Below are positions 9,101-19,400 of a stretch of DNA of 64,000 nt, one piece after another; the first letter of the stretch is position 1; each line of letters opens with the position of its first letter. This DNA comes from Alphaproteobacteria bacterium. Its GTDB lineage: Bacteria > Pseudomonadota > Alphaproteobacteria > Micropepsales > Micropepsaceae. A program made the translations under genes and the position numbers. The stretch is taken from positions 103,263 through 167,262 of the forward strand of contig JAFBAL010000042.1 of the NCBI GenBank assembly GCA_019247845.1, given 5' to 3'. The notes beneath the pieces are model-generated. The model saw only the letters and a list, made by a program, of their open reading frames with translations. It did not search any database and had not been told where the DNA came from.

Positions 9101-12025
9101 GCCGCGGCATGTCTGCTCGACGTCGTCCGCAGCGCGATGCAGCGTCAATCCGAGCGCGGCACCCCGACCCTGCTGCAGCTCGCGGTGCATCCGAGCGCCG
9201 CGGACAGCCATCTCGGAGGGCTGGCCGCATTGCTGCGCAGCGCGCATCAGGAGAACTCCCAGCTCATCGGTCAGGCCATCGTCTTCGAGGACGATCCCGG
9301 CGCGCACGCTATCTCGGAATGCCTCGACGCCGAAGCGGCGCGGCCCATGGATGCGCAGGTCCGCTATGCGAGGGGCAAGCGCTTCGTGCTGAGGCACGAG
9401 GAATTGTCCGACGCGGCGCCGAAGCCGGATGCGCCATGGCGCAAGGGCGGCGTGTATCTGATCGCGGGTGGCGCCGGCGGGCTGGGCCTCATCTTCGCGC
9501 GTGAGATCGCCGCGAGCGTCGCCGACGCCAGGATCGTCCTCACCGGCCGCGGGCAATTGGGCGACGCGCGCGAAGCCGCGCTCGCCGATCTCCGCGCCAT
9601 GGGGTGCACGGTCGAATATCACCGGCTCGACATCGCCGACGGCGCTGCGGTCGCGGCAATGGTCGACAAGCTGTATCGCGACCACGGCGGCATCGCCGGC
9701 GTCATCCACTGCGCCGGCGTGCTGCGCGACAACTACATTCCGCGCAAGAGCGCGGACGAGTTGCGCGCGGTGCTGGCGCCCAAGGTCGCGGGCCTGGTCA
9801 ATCTGGACCGCGCGATCGGCACGCGGCCGCTCGAACTCTTCGTCGGCTTCTCGTCGCTGGCCGGCGCCTGGGGCAATGCCGGGCAGAGCGACTATGCCAG
9901 CGCGAACGCCTTCATGGACGCCTATCTGAGCGCGCGCGCCGGGCGCGTCGCGGCGGGCCGGGCGCAGGGCAGGAGCCTCGCCATCGACTGGCCGCTCTGG
10001 AAGGACGGCGGCATGCGCGTCGATGCCGCTTACGAGAGCCTGATGGCCAATACCTCGGGCTTCGTTCCGCTGCCGACCGCGGCGGGCGTCGCGGCGTTTC
10101 ACCGCGCCTGGTCCGAAGGCGACGCGCAGATGCTGGTCGTCCATGCCGACCGCGCGGTCTGGCAGAAGAGCTTGGCCCAGCGCGCCAAGGTCGAGGCGCA
10201 TCGCGCCAGGTCCGCGTCGGAGGCGCCCGACGCCGGGACCGAGGCGCTGAAGACCGAGATCGTGTCGCTGATCCGCTCGCTGATCGCCGATCTGATCCGC
10301 GCCGATGTGAGCCAGATAAATCCGGCCGCGGAGATGAGCGAGTTCGGCCTGGACTCGATCTCGTTCACCAAGCTCACCAACACGCTGCACGACGATTATC
10401 ACGTCTCGCTGTCGCCGACGATCTTCTTCGAGTATTCGACGATCGACGAGTTCGCCAAGCTCCTGGCCGAGGTCTATGGCGACGACCTGCGTCCGCGCCT
10501 GGGGGTAGTCGATGCCTCCGCACCGAAAGCGGTGCCCGCGCCCCTGGAAGAAGCGCCGGCAGCCGACGCTTCTCGGGCCGACGCTTCACGGGCCGACGCT
10601 GCGCAAGTCGATGGGCATTTGAGCCGCCCGCGTCTGCGCGGCGCCTGGCGCGCGACCGGTGCGCGCACCGAAAAGCCCGCGGATGCGCAGGGCGACCGCG
10701 GGCGCATCGCCGTCATCGGCATGAGCGCCCAGTTCCCGATGGCGCGCGACTATCGTCAGTTCTGGAACAACCTGGCTTCCGGCCGCGACTGCATCGTCGA
10801 GATCCCGAAGGACCGCTGGGACTGGCAGAAGATCTACGGCGATCCGCGCAACGATGCCGAGGTCACCAACATCAAATGGGGCGGCTTCATCGACGGCATC
10901 GGCGATTGGGATCCCGCCTTCTTCTCGATCTCGCCGCGCGAGGCCGAGCTGATCGATCCGCAGAAGCGCCTGCTGATGACCTATGTGTGGAAGGCGATCG
11001 AGGACGCGGGGTATGCGCCGTCCTCGCTCTGGGGCAGCAACACCGCACTTTATATAGGCACCGCCGACAGCGGCTATGCCTCGCTCTATGCCCAGGCCGG
11101 CCTCAAGAACGACGGCTCCGGCACGCCGGCCTCGATGGGCCCGAACCGGATGAGCTATTTCCTCAACCTGCACGGGGCGAGCGAGCCGGTCGAAACGGCG
11201 TGCTCCAGCTCGCTCATCGCCATCAACCGCGCGGTGACGGCGCTGCGCGACGGGACCTGCGATCTCGCCATCGCCGGCGGCATCCAGCTCATCCCCACGC
11301 CCGCCAAGCATATCTCCTTCAGCCAGGCCGGAATTCTCTGCGAGGACGGGCGCTGCAAGACCTTCTCGAGCAAGGCCAACGGCTATGTCCGCTCCGAGGG
11401 CATCGGCATGCTGGTCTTGAAGCGGCTGTCGGATGCCGAACGCGACGGCGACAGCATCCTGGGCGTGGTGCTGGGCATCGCCGAGAACCACGGCGGCCGC
11501 GCCAACTCGCTCACCTCGCCCAATCCGCGCGCGCAGGCGGTGCTGCTGCAGGCCGCCTATCGCGACGCCGGCATCGACCCCAGGACCGTCGGCTACATCG
11601 AAGCCCACGGCACCGGCACGATGCTGGGCGATCCCATCGAGATCAACGGCCTGAAATCGGCGTTCAAGCAGCTCTATGCCGACACGGAAGCGACCAAGGT
11701 CGTGGAGCGCAAGCCGGGCGAGACGCACTGCGCGCTGGGTTCCGTCAAGACCAATATCGGCCATGCCGAGCTCGCGGCCGGCGTCGCCGGCGTCATCAAG
11801 GTGCTGCTGCAGATGCGCCACGGCACGCTGGTCGAGAGCCTGCATTGCGACGAGCTGAATCCGCACATCGATTTCTCGGATTCGCCGTTCGAGGTCGTGC
11901 GCGAGAAGCGCGAATGGCGGCGCGTGACCGACGCCGAGGGCCGCACCGTCCCGCGGCGCGCAGGGATCAGCTCTTTCGGCGTTGGCGGCGTCAACGCGCA
12001 TGTCGTCCTGGAGGAATACGCGTGA
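6110..12025 (+). CDS. trans-AT polyketide synthase, KS-DH-KR-ACP-KS
   Basis: The protein has 1971 residues. KS1 (about 22-445) has DTACSS with C186, HGTGT and KTNIGH intact. DH (about 628-910) has H660, but in the usual HxxxGxxxxP motif the Gly is Asp664 (HVIRDRKLLP); the second-motif Asp is present in HPSLMDSAL. KR (about 1113-1310) has a GGAGGLG cofactor loop and Y1262 in QSDYASAN. AGVLRDNYI resembles B-type KRs. ACP (about 1380-1457) has S1416 in GLDS. A repeat-rich linker follows, then KS2 (1533-1968) with C1698, HGTGT and KTNIGH. There is no AT domain, so extender units must come from the discrete AT at 32250. The protein stops right after the KS2 core (NAHVVLEEYA); the matching linker is on the next protein. 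Confidence 0.93.
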   Translation: MREMRHDAQKASGAEAATGTEPIAIVGMSGVFPDARNVDEFWRNLRDGRDSVGEVPRDRGWQIEDYFDPKPQTRGKTYVKRGAFIQGIDLFDPFFFEIAPSSAVLMDPSARLFLQEAWRAIEDAGYSSASLSGTRCGMYFCAKGDYPNLLQRFEDTYLASTDTYAPARLAYHLNLIGPAVSLDTACSSTLTAVAQACDALVLGNCDMAIVGGGGLNATPNALVTSSQLLLFSPTGRCSTFDARADGTILGEAVGALVLKRLERALSDGDHIHGVIRGWGTNQDGRTNGQTAPSAKSQVRLQTEIYKKFAIDPNDITMVEAHGTGTKLGDPIEVQALTESFRRFTDAKGYCALGSLKTNIGHAFFGAGVTSVVKVLLALRHRMIPPTLNFDTINPAIKIAESPFYVNTALRPWQPAEGRPRMAAVNAFGATGTNAHLVIEEFVEDETARIAMPSLRVHEPCAIVVSAKTENRLLARVEELVAFLKQAREVSLADLAYTLQVGRDAMGERLGLVTAGLDDLEDRLAAFLETQDAAAARVHRGRLAGGAIARMETAAALRDEVADVLKRGDREALVKLWTGGAVVEWTQMHGEGLRDLRRISAPTYPFAGERYWADQSLSDSHGNGGRHAGKLHPLLHENVSSVNELCFRSTFNGEEFFLRDHVIRDRKLLPGVAYLEIARAAASLASDTDMTGRTMRLKKVVWIQPFVYGPDNMSLRIALGPAQGAGDDGSPAAFEFEIYGGEGDLVTRHCQGEVHFDKAEAPPRLDLAALRKACTSAEIAGARLYPFLAASGFQLGPGHQGVERLFAGDGQALGRLVLPRSVSKGFEMHPSLMDSALQTASGLLFGQDAASRAGAVPLPFALESLELFAPCPDTLWAWVRYAEGSSPADKVTRTDIDLCDDKGQVCVRMRGLTSRDMRKDAAPAAARGEAQTTLLRPVWKEEAGAMSGAAGEGERYVVYCANESAIGGADLVEAQDGVTGVIRIAAQAGADAAQNYTDAAACLLDVVRSAMQRQSERGTPTLLQLAVHPSAADSHLGGLAALLRSAHQENSQLIGQAIVFEDDPGAHAISECLDAEAARPMDAQVRYARGKRFVLRHEELSDAAPKPDAPWRKGGVYLIAGGAGGLGLIFAREIAASVADARIVLTGRGQLGDAREAALADLRAMGCTVEYHRLDIADGAAVAAMVDKLYRDHGGIAGVIHCAGVLRDNYIPRKSADELRAVLAPKVAGLVNLDRAIGTRPLELFVGFSSLAGAWGNAGQSDYASANAFMDAYLSARAGRVAAGRAQGRSLAIDWPLWKDGGMRVDAAYESLMANTSGFVPLPTAAGVAAFHRAWSEGDAQMLVVHADRAVWQKSLAQRAKVEAHRARSASEAPDAGTEALKTEIVSLIRSLIADLIRADVSQINPAAEMSEFGLDSISFTKLTNTLHDDYHVSLSPTIFFEYSTIDEFAKLLAEVYGDDLRPRLGVVDASAPKAVPAPLEEAPAADASRADASRADAAQVDGHLSRPRLRGAWRATGARTEKPADAQGDRGRIAVIGMSAQFPMARDYRQFWNNLASGRDCIVEIPKDRWDWQKIYGDPRNDAEVTNIKWGGFIDGIGDWDPAFFSISPREAELIDPQKRLLMTYVWKAIEDAGYAPSSLWGSNTALYIGTADSGYASLYAQAGLKNDGSGTPASMGPNRMSYFLNLHGASEPVETACSSSLIAINRAVTALRDGTCDLAIAGGIQLIPTPAKHISFSQAGILCEDGRCKTFSSKANGYVRSEGIGMLVLKRLSDAERDGDSILGVVLGIAENHGGRANSLTSPNPRAQAVLLQAAYRDAGIDPRTVGYIEAHGTGTMLGDPIEINGLKSAFKQLYADTEATKVVERKPGETHCALGSVKTNIGHAELAAGVAGVIKVLLQMRHGTLVESLHCDELNPHIDFSDSPFEVVREKREWRRVTDAEGRTVPRRAGISSFGVGGVNAHVVLEEYA
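10562..10606 (+). repeat. Three 15-bp tandem repeats in a PKS linker
   Basis: Three successive copies of a 15-bp unit beginning gccgacgct encode ADASR, ADASR and ADAAQ in the Ala-rich linker between the ACP and KS2. The copies differ by a few bases. Such linker repeats expand and shrink by slippage and probably only set domain spacing. Confidence 0.7.
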
Positions 12026-15000
12026 GCACGCATCTCTTTCCGTTGTCGGCGCGCGAAGAATCCGTCCTCAGGATCATGGTCGCGGAGCTGCTCGAGTTCC
12101 TGGGCGAGAACCCGGAGGCGAGCCTCGAAAGCATCGCCTATACGCTCCAGGTCGGGCGCGAGCAGATGGAGGTGCGCCTGGCGATAGAGGCCGACAGTTC
12201 CGAGCGGCTGCTGAGCGAGCTGTCGCGGCTTCTGGCGTCGAGCGAAGCCTTGGGCACCAGCATAAAGGGCAAGGATCGCCAGGGCCTCGGCGCGCTCGCG
12301 AGCGACGACGACATGAAGCAGCTCGTCGAAGGCTGGATGGCCAAGCGCGCCTTGCGCAAGCTCGCCGATGCCTGGCTTGCCGGCTTCAAGATCGATTGGA
12401 ACCTGCTTTATACGGAGCAGCGGCCCAGGCGCGCCAATCTTCCGGCCTATCCTTTCAAGCAGCAGCGCTACTGGATCACGGAAAGCCGCGGCGCCAAGCC
12501 GGCCGCGGTTGCCGCGGCGGCCGCCGTCGAGCCGCGCGGCTCGGACCTGTTCGGCCAGGCAAGCGCGCGCGAGGCGGACCCCGTCGTGGCGCGGCCGGCG
12601 CCTCGCGAGCCGGAACCGGCCGTCGCGATGCGGTTGCGCGAACCGGAGCCCATGATGGTGCCGCCGGTGCCGCCGGCCGCCGTCCTGCCTGCCACGGTCG
12701 GCAAGGAGATCACGCTCGGCGAGCTGCAGGACGAGCTCAGCCGCGGGCTCGCTTCCGCCCTGTTCATGGACGAGAACGACATCGATCTCGACGAGACTTT
12801 CTTCGAGCTCGGCGTGGAATCGGTGTCGGGCGTGGAATGGATCCGCGAGTTGACGCAGCGCTACGGCATCACGCTCAAAGTGTCCGCGATCTACGATTTT
12901 CCGACGCTGCGCACCTTCGCCGAATTCCTCTACGAGAAGCTTTCGCAGACGCCTGCCGGGCTGTTCCGCGAGATCGGGGAAGCGGCGCCCGCGCCGGTCG
13001 CGATCGCGGCGCCCGTCGAACCGGCCGTCGTCGCGGAGCCGCCGCCGAAGCCGGTTGCGGCAAAGCCCGCGGCCGCGGCGATGGACGGCGACGATCCGGC
13101 GCTCGGCGCCGAGATCGCCGCGCTCTTGCGCGATCTGTCCGAGATCCTGGGCGTCGATGCCGCGGCGCTCGACGCCGACCAGACCTTCGACGAGATGGGA
13201 TTGACGACGGCGACCGTTCCGCAGCTGCTGCGCGGGATCGGGCGGCGGCACGACGTCAAGCTTCTGCCGGCCGAGGTCTATGCGGCGGGAACGCCGCGCG
13301 CGCTTGGCCGTCATGTGAACGGCATCGCGCCGCGGGCCCGGGAAGCCGTCGCTACCGTTTCGGTCCGGGGAATGGCGATCTGCGGTCCGGCCCTCGTCGA
13401 CGAGATGAAGCTCGTGGCCTGGCCGCTCTCCTCCCCGCGCGCCGGCGAGGTGACGATCGCGGTGGCGGCCTCGGGCGTGAACTTCGCCGACGCGATGTGC
13501 GTCACCGGCCTCTATCCCACGATCCCGGAATATCCCTTCGTCGCGGGCCTGGAAGTGGCGGGCCGGATTTCCGCCGTCGGCGCGAACGTCGCAGGCTTCG
13601 CCGTCGGCGACGAAGTCGTGGCCGTCACCGGCGCCGCGCTCGGCGGTCATGCGTCGAGCGTGAACGTGGCGGCGGACAACGTCGTCGCCAAGCCGCGCAA
13701 CCTCACCTTCGAGGAAGCCGCAAGCCTTCCCGTCGCGTTTCTCACCATGCGCGCCGCGTTCGAGACCGCGCGGCTCGGCGAGGGACAGACGCTGTTGATG
13801 CACACCGCCACGGGCGGCTGCGGCATGATGGCGATCCAGCTCGCACGGCTCATGGGCTGCACGCTCTATGCGAGCACCAGCAAGCACGACAAGCGCTGGA
13901 AGCTGAAGCTCATCGGCATCGACGAGGCGGTCGACTACAACCAGGCTTTCGAGGAGCGCATCCGCGCCTGGACGGGCGGCCGCGGCGTCGACGTCGTGGT
14001 GAACACCGTGGCGGGCCCGGCGATGCAGCGCGGCCTCGACAGCCTCGCGCCCGGCGGCCGCTATGTCGAGCTCGCGGTGCACGCGCAGAAGTCGGCGCGC
14101 GATCTCGACCTTTCGGGGCGAGACTTGTCGGTGCACGGCATCGATCTCGGCCGCCTGCGCGCGGGCGAGGGTGCCGGGCGCTGGCTGTCGGACGCGCTGG
14201 CCCAGATGGTGCGCATGGCCGAAGCCGGCGAGATCGTCCCCATCGTCTCACGCGTCTATGCCGGGAAGGACATTGCCCAGGCGATCAAATGCGTGAGCCT
14301 CGGCGAGCATGTCGGCAAGGTCGTGGTGAGCCATGAGGCGGCGGAGTCGGTCAATTGCGAGGACGTCTGCCTGAAGCGCATGGACGAGCAGCGCCAGGCC
14401 GCGTCGCGGCGGCGTTCGCCTGCCAGCGATGCGGTCGCTTCGCCAGGCGCGGACACGCGCAGATCTCGGACGGCAGCGCCGCACGCACCCGTCGTGCCGG
14501 AAGGCGTCGCCGTCATCGGCATGGTCGGCCAGTTCCCGATGGCCGCATCCCCGGCCGAGTTCTGGCGCAACCTCGAACAGGGCAGGTACTGCGTTTCGGG
14601 CCTGCCTTACGAGCGCTGGAAGATGCCGCGGCCCGAGAACGGCAGCTCGCCGCTCTATCCCCATACCGGCGTGCTCGAGGACGCCGATACCTTCGACCCG
14701 CTGTTCTTCAACATCTCGCCCAAGGAAGCGCGGCTGATGGATCCGCAGCAGCGGGTGTTCCTGCAGAATTGCTGGAGCTGCATCGAGGACGCGGGCTATG
14801 CGCCGTCGTCGCTGTCGGGCTCGCGCTGCGGCGTCTTCGCCGGCTGCAGCGGCGCCGGCTACGGCTTCGGCCGCATCCAGGAGACGAGCACGCATGTGCT
14901 CATGGGCCACACCAACTCCATCCTGCCCGCGCGCATCTCCTATCACCTGAACCTCAAGGGCCCGTGCATGGCGATCGACACGGCGTGCTCGTCGGCGCTG

Positions 15001-16416
15001 GTCGCGGTCGCCGAGGCCTGCACCAGCCTCGCCTTCGGCGGTTGCGACCTGGCGCTCGCCGGCGGCGTGTCGATCTTCGCCTCGCCGATCTTCTCCAAGA
15101 TGGCGGCCGAGGGCGGCATGCTGTCGGAAGACGGCCGCTGCTACACTTTCGACAAGCGCGCAAACGGCTTCGTGCCGGCGGAGGGCGTGGGCGTGTTCCT
15201 GCTCAAGCGCTTGAGCGATGCGTTGCGCGACGGCGACCGCATCCACGGCGTCGTCAGCGGCTGGGGCGTCAATCACGACGGCAAGACCAACGGCATGACG
15301 GCGCCCAGCGTCGCGTCGCAGACCGCGCTGGAATGCGAGGTCTACGAGAAGTTCGCGATTCACCCCGAGACCATCTCCTACATCGAGGCGCACGGCACCG
15401 GCACGCGGCTCGGCGATCCGATCGAGGTGCAGGGGCTGACCGACGCGTTCCGCGGCTTCACCGCGAAGACCGGCTACTGCGCGCTCGGCTCGGTGAAGAC
15501 CAACATCGGTCACGCGCTCGCCGCCGCGGCGGCGGCCGGCATGCTGAAGGTCCTGCTGTCGCTTCGGCATCGCGTGCTGCCGCCCAGCATCAACTACGAG
15601 TCGCTCAACGACGAGATCACGCTCGACGGCACGCCGTTCTACGTCAACGCGACGGCGCAGCCGTGGCGCAGCGACGGCCCGCTGCGCGCCGCCGTCAGCT
15701 CCTTCAGCTACAACGGCACCAATGCCCACGTCGTGATCGAAGAGGCGCCGCCGGGCGCGCGGGCCGTTGCGGCCGAAGAAACGCAGCTGATCCTGATCTC
15801 GGCGCGGTCCGAGCAGCAGCTGGAAGACCAGATCCGCCAGCTGCTGGCGCATGTCGAGGACTTCCTCGGGCGCAGCCCGTCGCGCTCCGACAAGCTGTGC
15901 AGGCTCGGCGACATCGCCTATACGCTGCAGCTCGGGCGCGACGCGATGGTCGAGCGCCTGGCCTTCGCATGCGACAGCCTGGAGCAGCTCGAAAGCACGT
16001 TGCGCGACGTGCTTGGCGGACGCGCGCCGAAAGGGCTTGCGCGCGCCAACGTCCGCGGAGCGCGCAAGAAGCTCGACAAGGAGGACCGCGAGGCGGCCGC
16101 CCGGCGCGCGGCGGCCATCGAGGCGGCGCTGGCGGCGGGCGACCGCGCAGCGCTGATCGAGCAATGGATGGCGGGCGCCGCGGTCGATTGGCGCGGGCTC
16201 ACGCGTGCCGCGCAGCCGCAGCGCATGAGCCTCCCGACCTATCCCTTCGCGCGCAAGCGCTACTGGTTCGACGACGTCGAGAACGCCCCGCCGGCCGAGG
16301 AGAAGCGCGCGGAGCCGGCGCCGGTTCCAAAAGCCGCGCTCGATCTGCGCTTCGAGCAGCTGCTCGGCAAGCTCAATCAGAACGGATCGGCGGGCGCGGC
16401 CAGCTTCGCACCATAA
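12022..16416 (+). CDS. trans-AT polyketide synthase, (KS linker)-ACP-ACP*-ER-KS
   Basis: A GTG at 12022 overlaps the previous stop as GTGA, with GGAGG upstream; the protein has 1464 residues. Residues 1-155 are the post-KS linker (ending YPFKQQRYW) that belongs to KS2 of the preceding protein. ACP1 (about 230-310) has S267 in GVESVSG. ACP2 (about 356-433) reads GLTTATV, with Thr396 where the phosphopantetheine Ser should be, so it is probably not a carrier. A medium-chain-dehydrogenase-type ER (about 443-775) shows GVNFAD and TATGGCGMMAIQLA. KS3 (about 829-1250) has C989, HGTGT and KTNIGH, followed by its YPFARKRYW linker. It contains no AT, DH or KR; those steps must be supplied elsewhere. 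Confidence 0.92.
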   Translation: MSTHLFPLSAREESVLRIMVAELLEFLGENPEASLESIAYTLQVGREQMEVRLAIEADSSERLLSELSRLLASSEALGTSIKGKDRQGLGALASDDDMKQLVEGWMAKRALRKLADAWLAGFKIDWNLLYTEQRPRRANLPAYPFKQQRYWITESRGAKPAAVAAAAAVEPRGSDLFGQASAREADPVVARPAPREPEPAVAMRLREPEPMMVPPVPPAAVLPATVGKEITLGELQDELSRGLASALFMDENDIDLDETFFELGVESVSGVEWIRELTQRYGITLKVSAIYDFPTLRTFAEFLYEKLSQTPAGLFREIGEAAPAPVAIAAPVEPAVVAEPPPKPVAAKPAAAAMDGDDPALGAEIAALLRDLSEILGVDAAALDADQTFDEMGLTTATVPQLLRGIGRRHDVKLLPAEVYAAGTPRALGRHVNGIAPRAREAVATVSVRGMAICGPALVDEMKLVAWPLSSPRAGEVTIAVAASGVNFADAMCVTGLYPTIPEYPFVAGLEVAGRISAVGANVAGFAVGDEVVAVTGAALGGHASSVNVAADNVVAKPRNLTFEEAASLPVAFLTMRAAFETARLGEGQTLLMHTATGGCGMMAIQLARLMGCTLYASTSKHDKRWKLKLIGIDEAVDYNQAFEERIRAWTGGRGVDVVVNTVAGPAMQRGLDSLAPGGRYVELAVHAQKSARDLDLSGRDLSVHGIDLGRLRAGEGAGRWLSDALAQMVRMAEAGEIVPIVSRVYAGKDIAQAIKCVSLGEHVGKVVVSHEAAESVNCEDVCLKRMDEQRQAASRRRSPASDAVASPGADTRRSRTAAPHAPVVPEGVAVIGMVGQFPMAASPAEFWRNLEQGRYCVSGLPYERWKMPRPENGSSPLYPHTGVLEDADTFDPLFFNISPKEARLMDPQQRVFLQNCWSCIEDAGYAPSSLSGSRCGVFAGCSGAGYGFGRIQETSTHVLMGHTNSILPARISYHLNLKGPCMAIDTACSSALVAVAEACTSLAFGGCDLALAGGVSIFASPIFSKMAAEGGMLSEDGRCYTFDKRANGFVPAEGVGVFLLKRLSDALRDGDRIHGVVSGWGVNHDGKTNGMTAPSVASQTALECEVYEKFAIHPETISYIEAHGTGTRLGDPIEVQGLTDAFRGFTAKTGYCALGSVKTNIGHALAAAAAAGMLKVLLSLRHRVLPPSINYESLNDEITLDGTPFYVNATAQPWRSDGPLRAAVSSFSYNGTNAHVVIEEAPPGARAVAAEETQLILISARSEQQLEDQIRQLLAHVEDFLGRSPSRSDKLCRLGDIAYTLQLGRDAMVERLAFACDSLEQLESTLRDVLGGRAPKGLARANVRGARKKLDKEDREAAARRAAAIEAALAAGDRAALIEQWMAGAAVDWRGLTRAAQPQRMSLPTYPFARKRYWFDDVENAPPAEEKRAEPAPVPKAALDLRFEQLLGKLNQNGSAGAASFAP

Positions 16417-16434
16417 TCATTCGGAGAATGCCTC

Positions 16435-19400
16435 ATGTTCGACGTCGACGATTTCCTCAAGCGGGTTGCGGACAAGAAGATCGGAACCGACGAGGCATCG
16501 GCGGCCTTCGCGCGCTTTTCCGACGCCGACAAGGCGCGGATCCTGAGCGCGCTCGAGCAGGGCGCGCCGCGCAACGGCACGGCGCCGCATGACGATGTGG
16601 GCGCGGCGCCGCATTCCAGCGCGCCGGCCCGCGCCGCGCTCACCGGCATCCGCACCAACCAGACCTGCACGCCGCATCAGCGCTCCTTCATCGAGAATTT
16701 CGTCGCGCGGCATTCGCACAAGACGCGAACCTCCAAGCGCCTGGCCGAGCGCTATCGCGCCGGCCTCGCCGACCAGCGCACGCCGGCGAACTTCAACATC
16801 CTGCTCAAGGAGATCCAGTATCCGCTCACCTTCAAGAGCGCGTCGGGATCCCATCTCGAGGACGTCGACGGCAACCGCTATATCGACATCGCCGGCGATT
16901 TCGGCGTCAACCTGTTCGGCCACGCGCCGGAATTCCTGCGCCGCGCGCTGATCGACCAGGTCGAGCGCGGCTGGGCGCTGTCAGGCCGCTATGAGGCCTT
17001 GGGCGAGGCGTCCGAGCTGTTCTGCGAGCTGACGGGGCAGGAGCGCGTCGCGTTCTGTCAGTCCGGCACCGAAGCCTTGATGTGCGCGGTGCGCCTGGCG
17101 CGCGCCCATACCGACCGTCAGAAGATCGCGGTCTTCACCAATTCCTATCACGGCCACGCCGACATCTTTCTCAATCCCTATATCGCGGGCGTCAGCGAGA
17201 ACTCGTCGCACGAGGTCATCCCGCTCGAATACGGTGCGCAGGATGCGCTGGCCGAGATCGAGAAGCACGCCGGCGAGCTTGCCGCGGTGGTGGTCGAGCC
17301 GGTGCAGAGCGAGCATGTCGACAAGCAGCCTTTCGAGTTCCTGAAGCAGCTGCGCGCGCTGACGCGCAAGCACCGCATCGTGCTCGTCTTCGACGAGATG
17401 ATCACCGGTTTCCGCGCCCATCCGAAGGGCTTCCAGGGCGTGTCGGGAATCGACGCCGATCTCGCGACCTACGGCAAGATCCTGGGCGGCGGCATCACCG
17501 CCGGCGCGGTGGCCGGCCGCGCCGAGATCATGGATTGGTGCGACGGCGGCAACTGGCGCTATGGCGACTCCTCGAAGCCCGGGGTGTCCACCTATATCGC
17601 GGGCACCCATACCCAGAACCCGATCAAGATGGCGGCGACGCTGGCGGTGTTGAAGGAGCTGAAACGGCTTTCGCCCGGCATCCAGAGAGATCTGTCCGAC
17701 AAGACGACGGCGCTGGTGGAGCGGATCAACGCCTATGCGCGGCAGGAAGGCCTGCCCTTCGAGGCGGTCTCGTTCTGCTCGCAGTTCCGCTTCCGCTTCC
17801 GCCTGCGCCAGTTCACCCTGACCCAGGCGCTGTTCCTGCACCTGCTCAAGGACCGCGGGATCAACTACTACCTGCACGGCAACTGTTTCCTGACCACGGC
17901 GCATGGCGACGCCGAGCTCGACGCGATCTTCGCCGCGGTGCGCGACAGCCTCGACGTGCTGCGCCGCGAGGAGTTCTTCTACGACGGCGCCAAACGCGAC
18001 GCCGCGGAGGACGATGACCGCGCACCGATGGCACGCGGCCACGGCTCGAAGCCGGTGATCCGGCCCGAGCCTGCGGCGGTGAAGGTTGCCGAGCCGAGGC
18101 CCATCGACGTCGCGCCTCCCACGCGCGAACCGCCGGCCGAGGAGCCCGCTCGCGCGGCGCGCGCCGACATCGCAACCCTCGACGAGCAGCGCGTCATCGC
18201 GGGCCTGAAGGACCTGGTCGGCAAGTTCCTCGAGCTGTCGCCCGACGATTTCGACGAGGAGGACGATCTCGCCAATCTCGGGGTCGACTCCATCATCATG
18301 ACGGGCATCCTGAAAGCGATATCGTCGCATTTCGGCGTCAAGCTCTCGCTCAAGAAGCTCGACGGCGCCAGCACCATCGGCGAGGTGGCGCGCGCGCTGT
18401 GCCGAGAGATCCTCGTGGCCGAGCCGCTGGGCGACGGCGACGGCGAAGACGCGGACGTCGATGCGAAGGCAATGGAAGCCGACGCGGCTCCTCTGCAGGT
18501 CGCCGGCGCGCGGGAACCCGAGATCCCTTTCGTCGAAGCGCGTGAGCCCACCAACGGCGCATCCCATGGCGCGAACGGGAACGGCCGCGCGCACGCCTCG
18601 TCCAGGTCGCATGACGGCGCCGCCGCAAGACAGCGCCGCGGCTCCGACGACATCGCGATCGTCGGCATGAGCGCCGCGTTCCCCGGCGCGCCGAACCTGC
18701 GCGTCTTCTGGCGTAACCTGCTCGACGGCGCGACCTGCATCACCGAGATCCCGGAATCGCGCTGGAACTGGAAGAACGTCTATGCGGAGTTCGGCGGCGA
18801 GCACGGCACGCCCTGGAAATGGGGCGGCTTCGTGGAGGGCCACGACCTGTTCGACCCGCTGTTCTTCCGCATCTCGCCGCGCGAGGCGAAATACATGGAC
18901 CCGCAGGAGCGCCTGCTCCTGATGCACGCCTACGGCGCGCTCGAGGACGCGGGGTTGAATGCGGCGGCGTTGCAGGGATCGCGCACCGGCGTCTTCGTCG
19001 GCTATGAGTACACCGACTATGCCGAGCGCCTGCGCGAGATCCGCTGGGGTGTTCCCGATCTCGATCCGATGCTGGGCGATCTCTCGGGGCGTCCGTGGAA
19101 CCTGGCGAACCGCCTGTCCTTCGTGTTCAACTGGAAGGGGCCGAGCGAGGCGATCAACGTCAATTGCGCGGGCTCGGCGGTCTCGATCAACCGCGGCTGC
19201 CGCTCGCTGACCACCGGCGAGACCGATCTCGTCGTCGCCGGCGGCGTGTGCCTGAACCTCCTGCCCAGCTCGCATCTGAACGTGGCGGAGCTGCTGTCGC
19301 CCGACGGCGTGGTCAGCGTGTTCGGCCAGAGCGCCAACGGCTACGTCAAGGGTGAGGGTTGCGGCGTCGTCGTGCTCAAGCGGCTCGAGGACGCGCTGCG

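Noticed and set aside
6056..10402. Very long open frame on the minus strand opposite the PKS gene
   Set aside because: The translation is Arg/Ala/Leu/Gln low-complexity sequence with no domain, while the plus strand gives clear KS, DH, KR and ACP motifs. GC-rich coding DNA often leaves antisense frames open.
9604..12021. Upstream extension of the second PKS frame
   Set aside because: The frame is open before 12022, but its translation is Arg-rich with no motif and lies inside KR, ACP and KS2 of the first PKS. The GTG at 12022 has GGAGG upstream.
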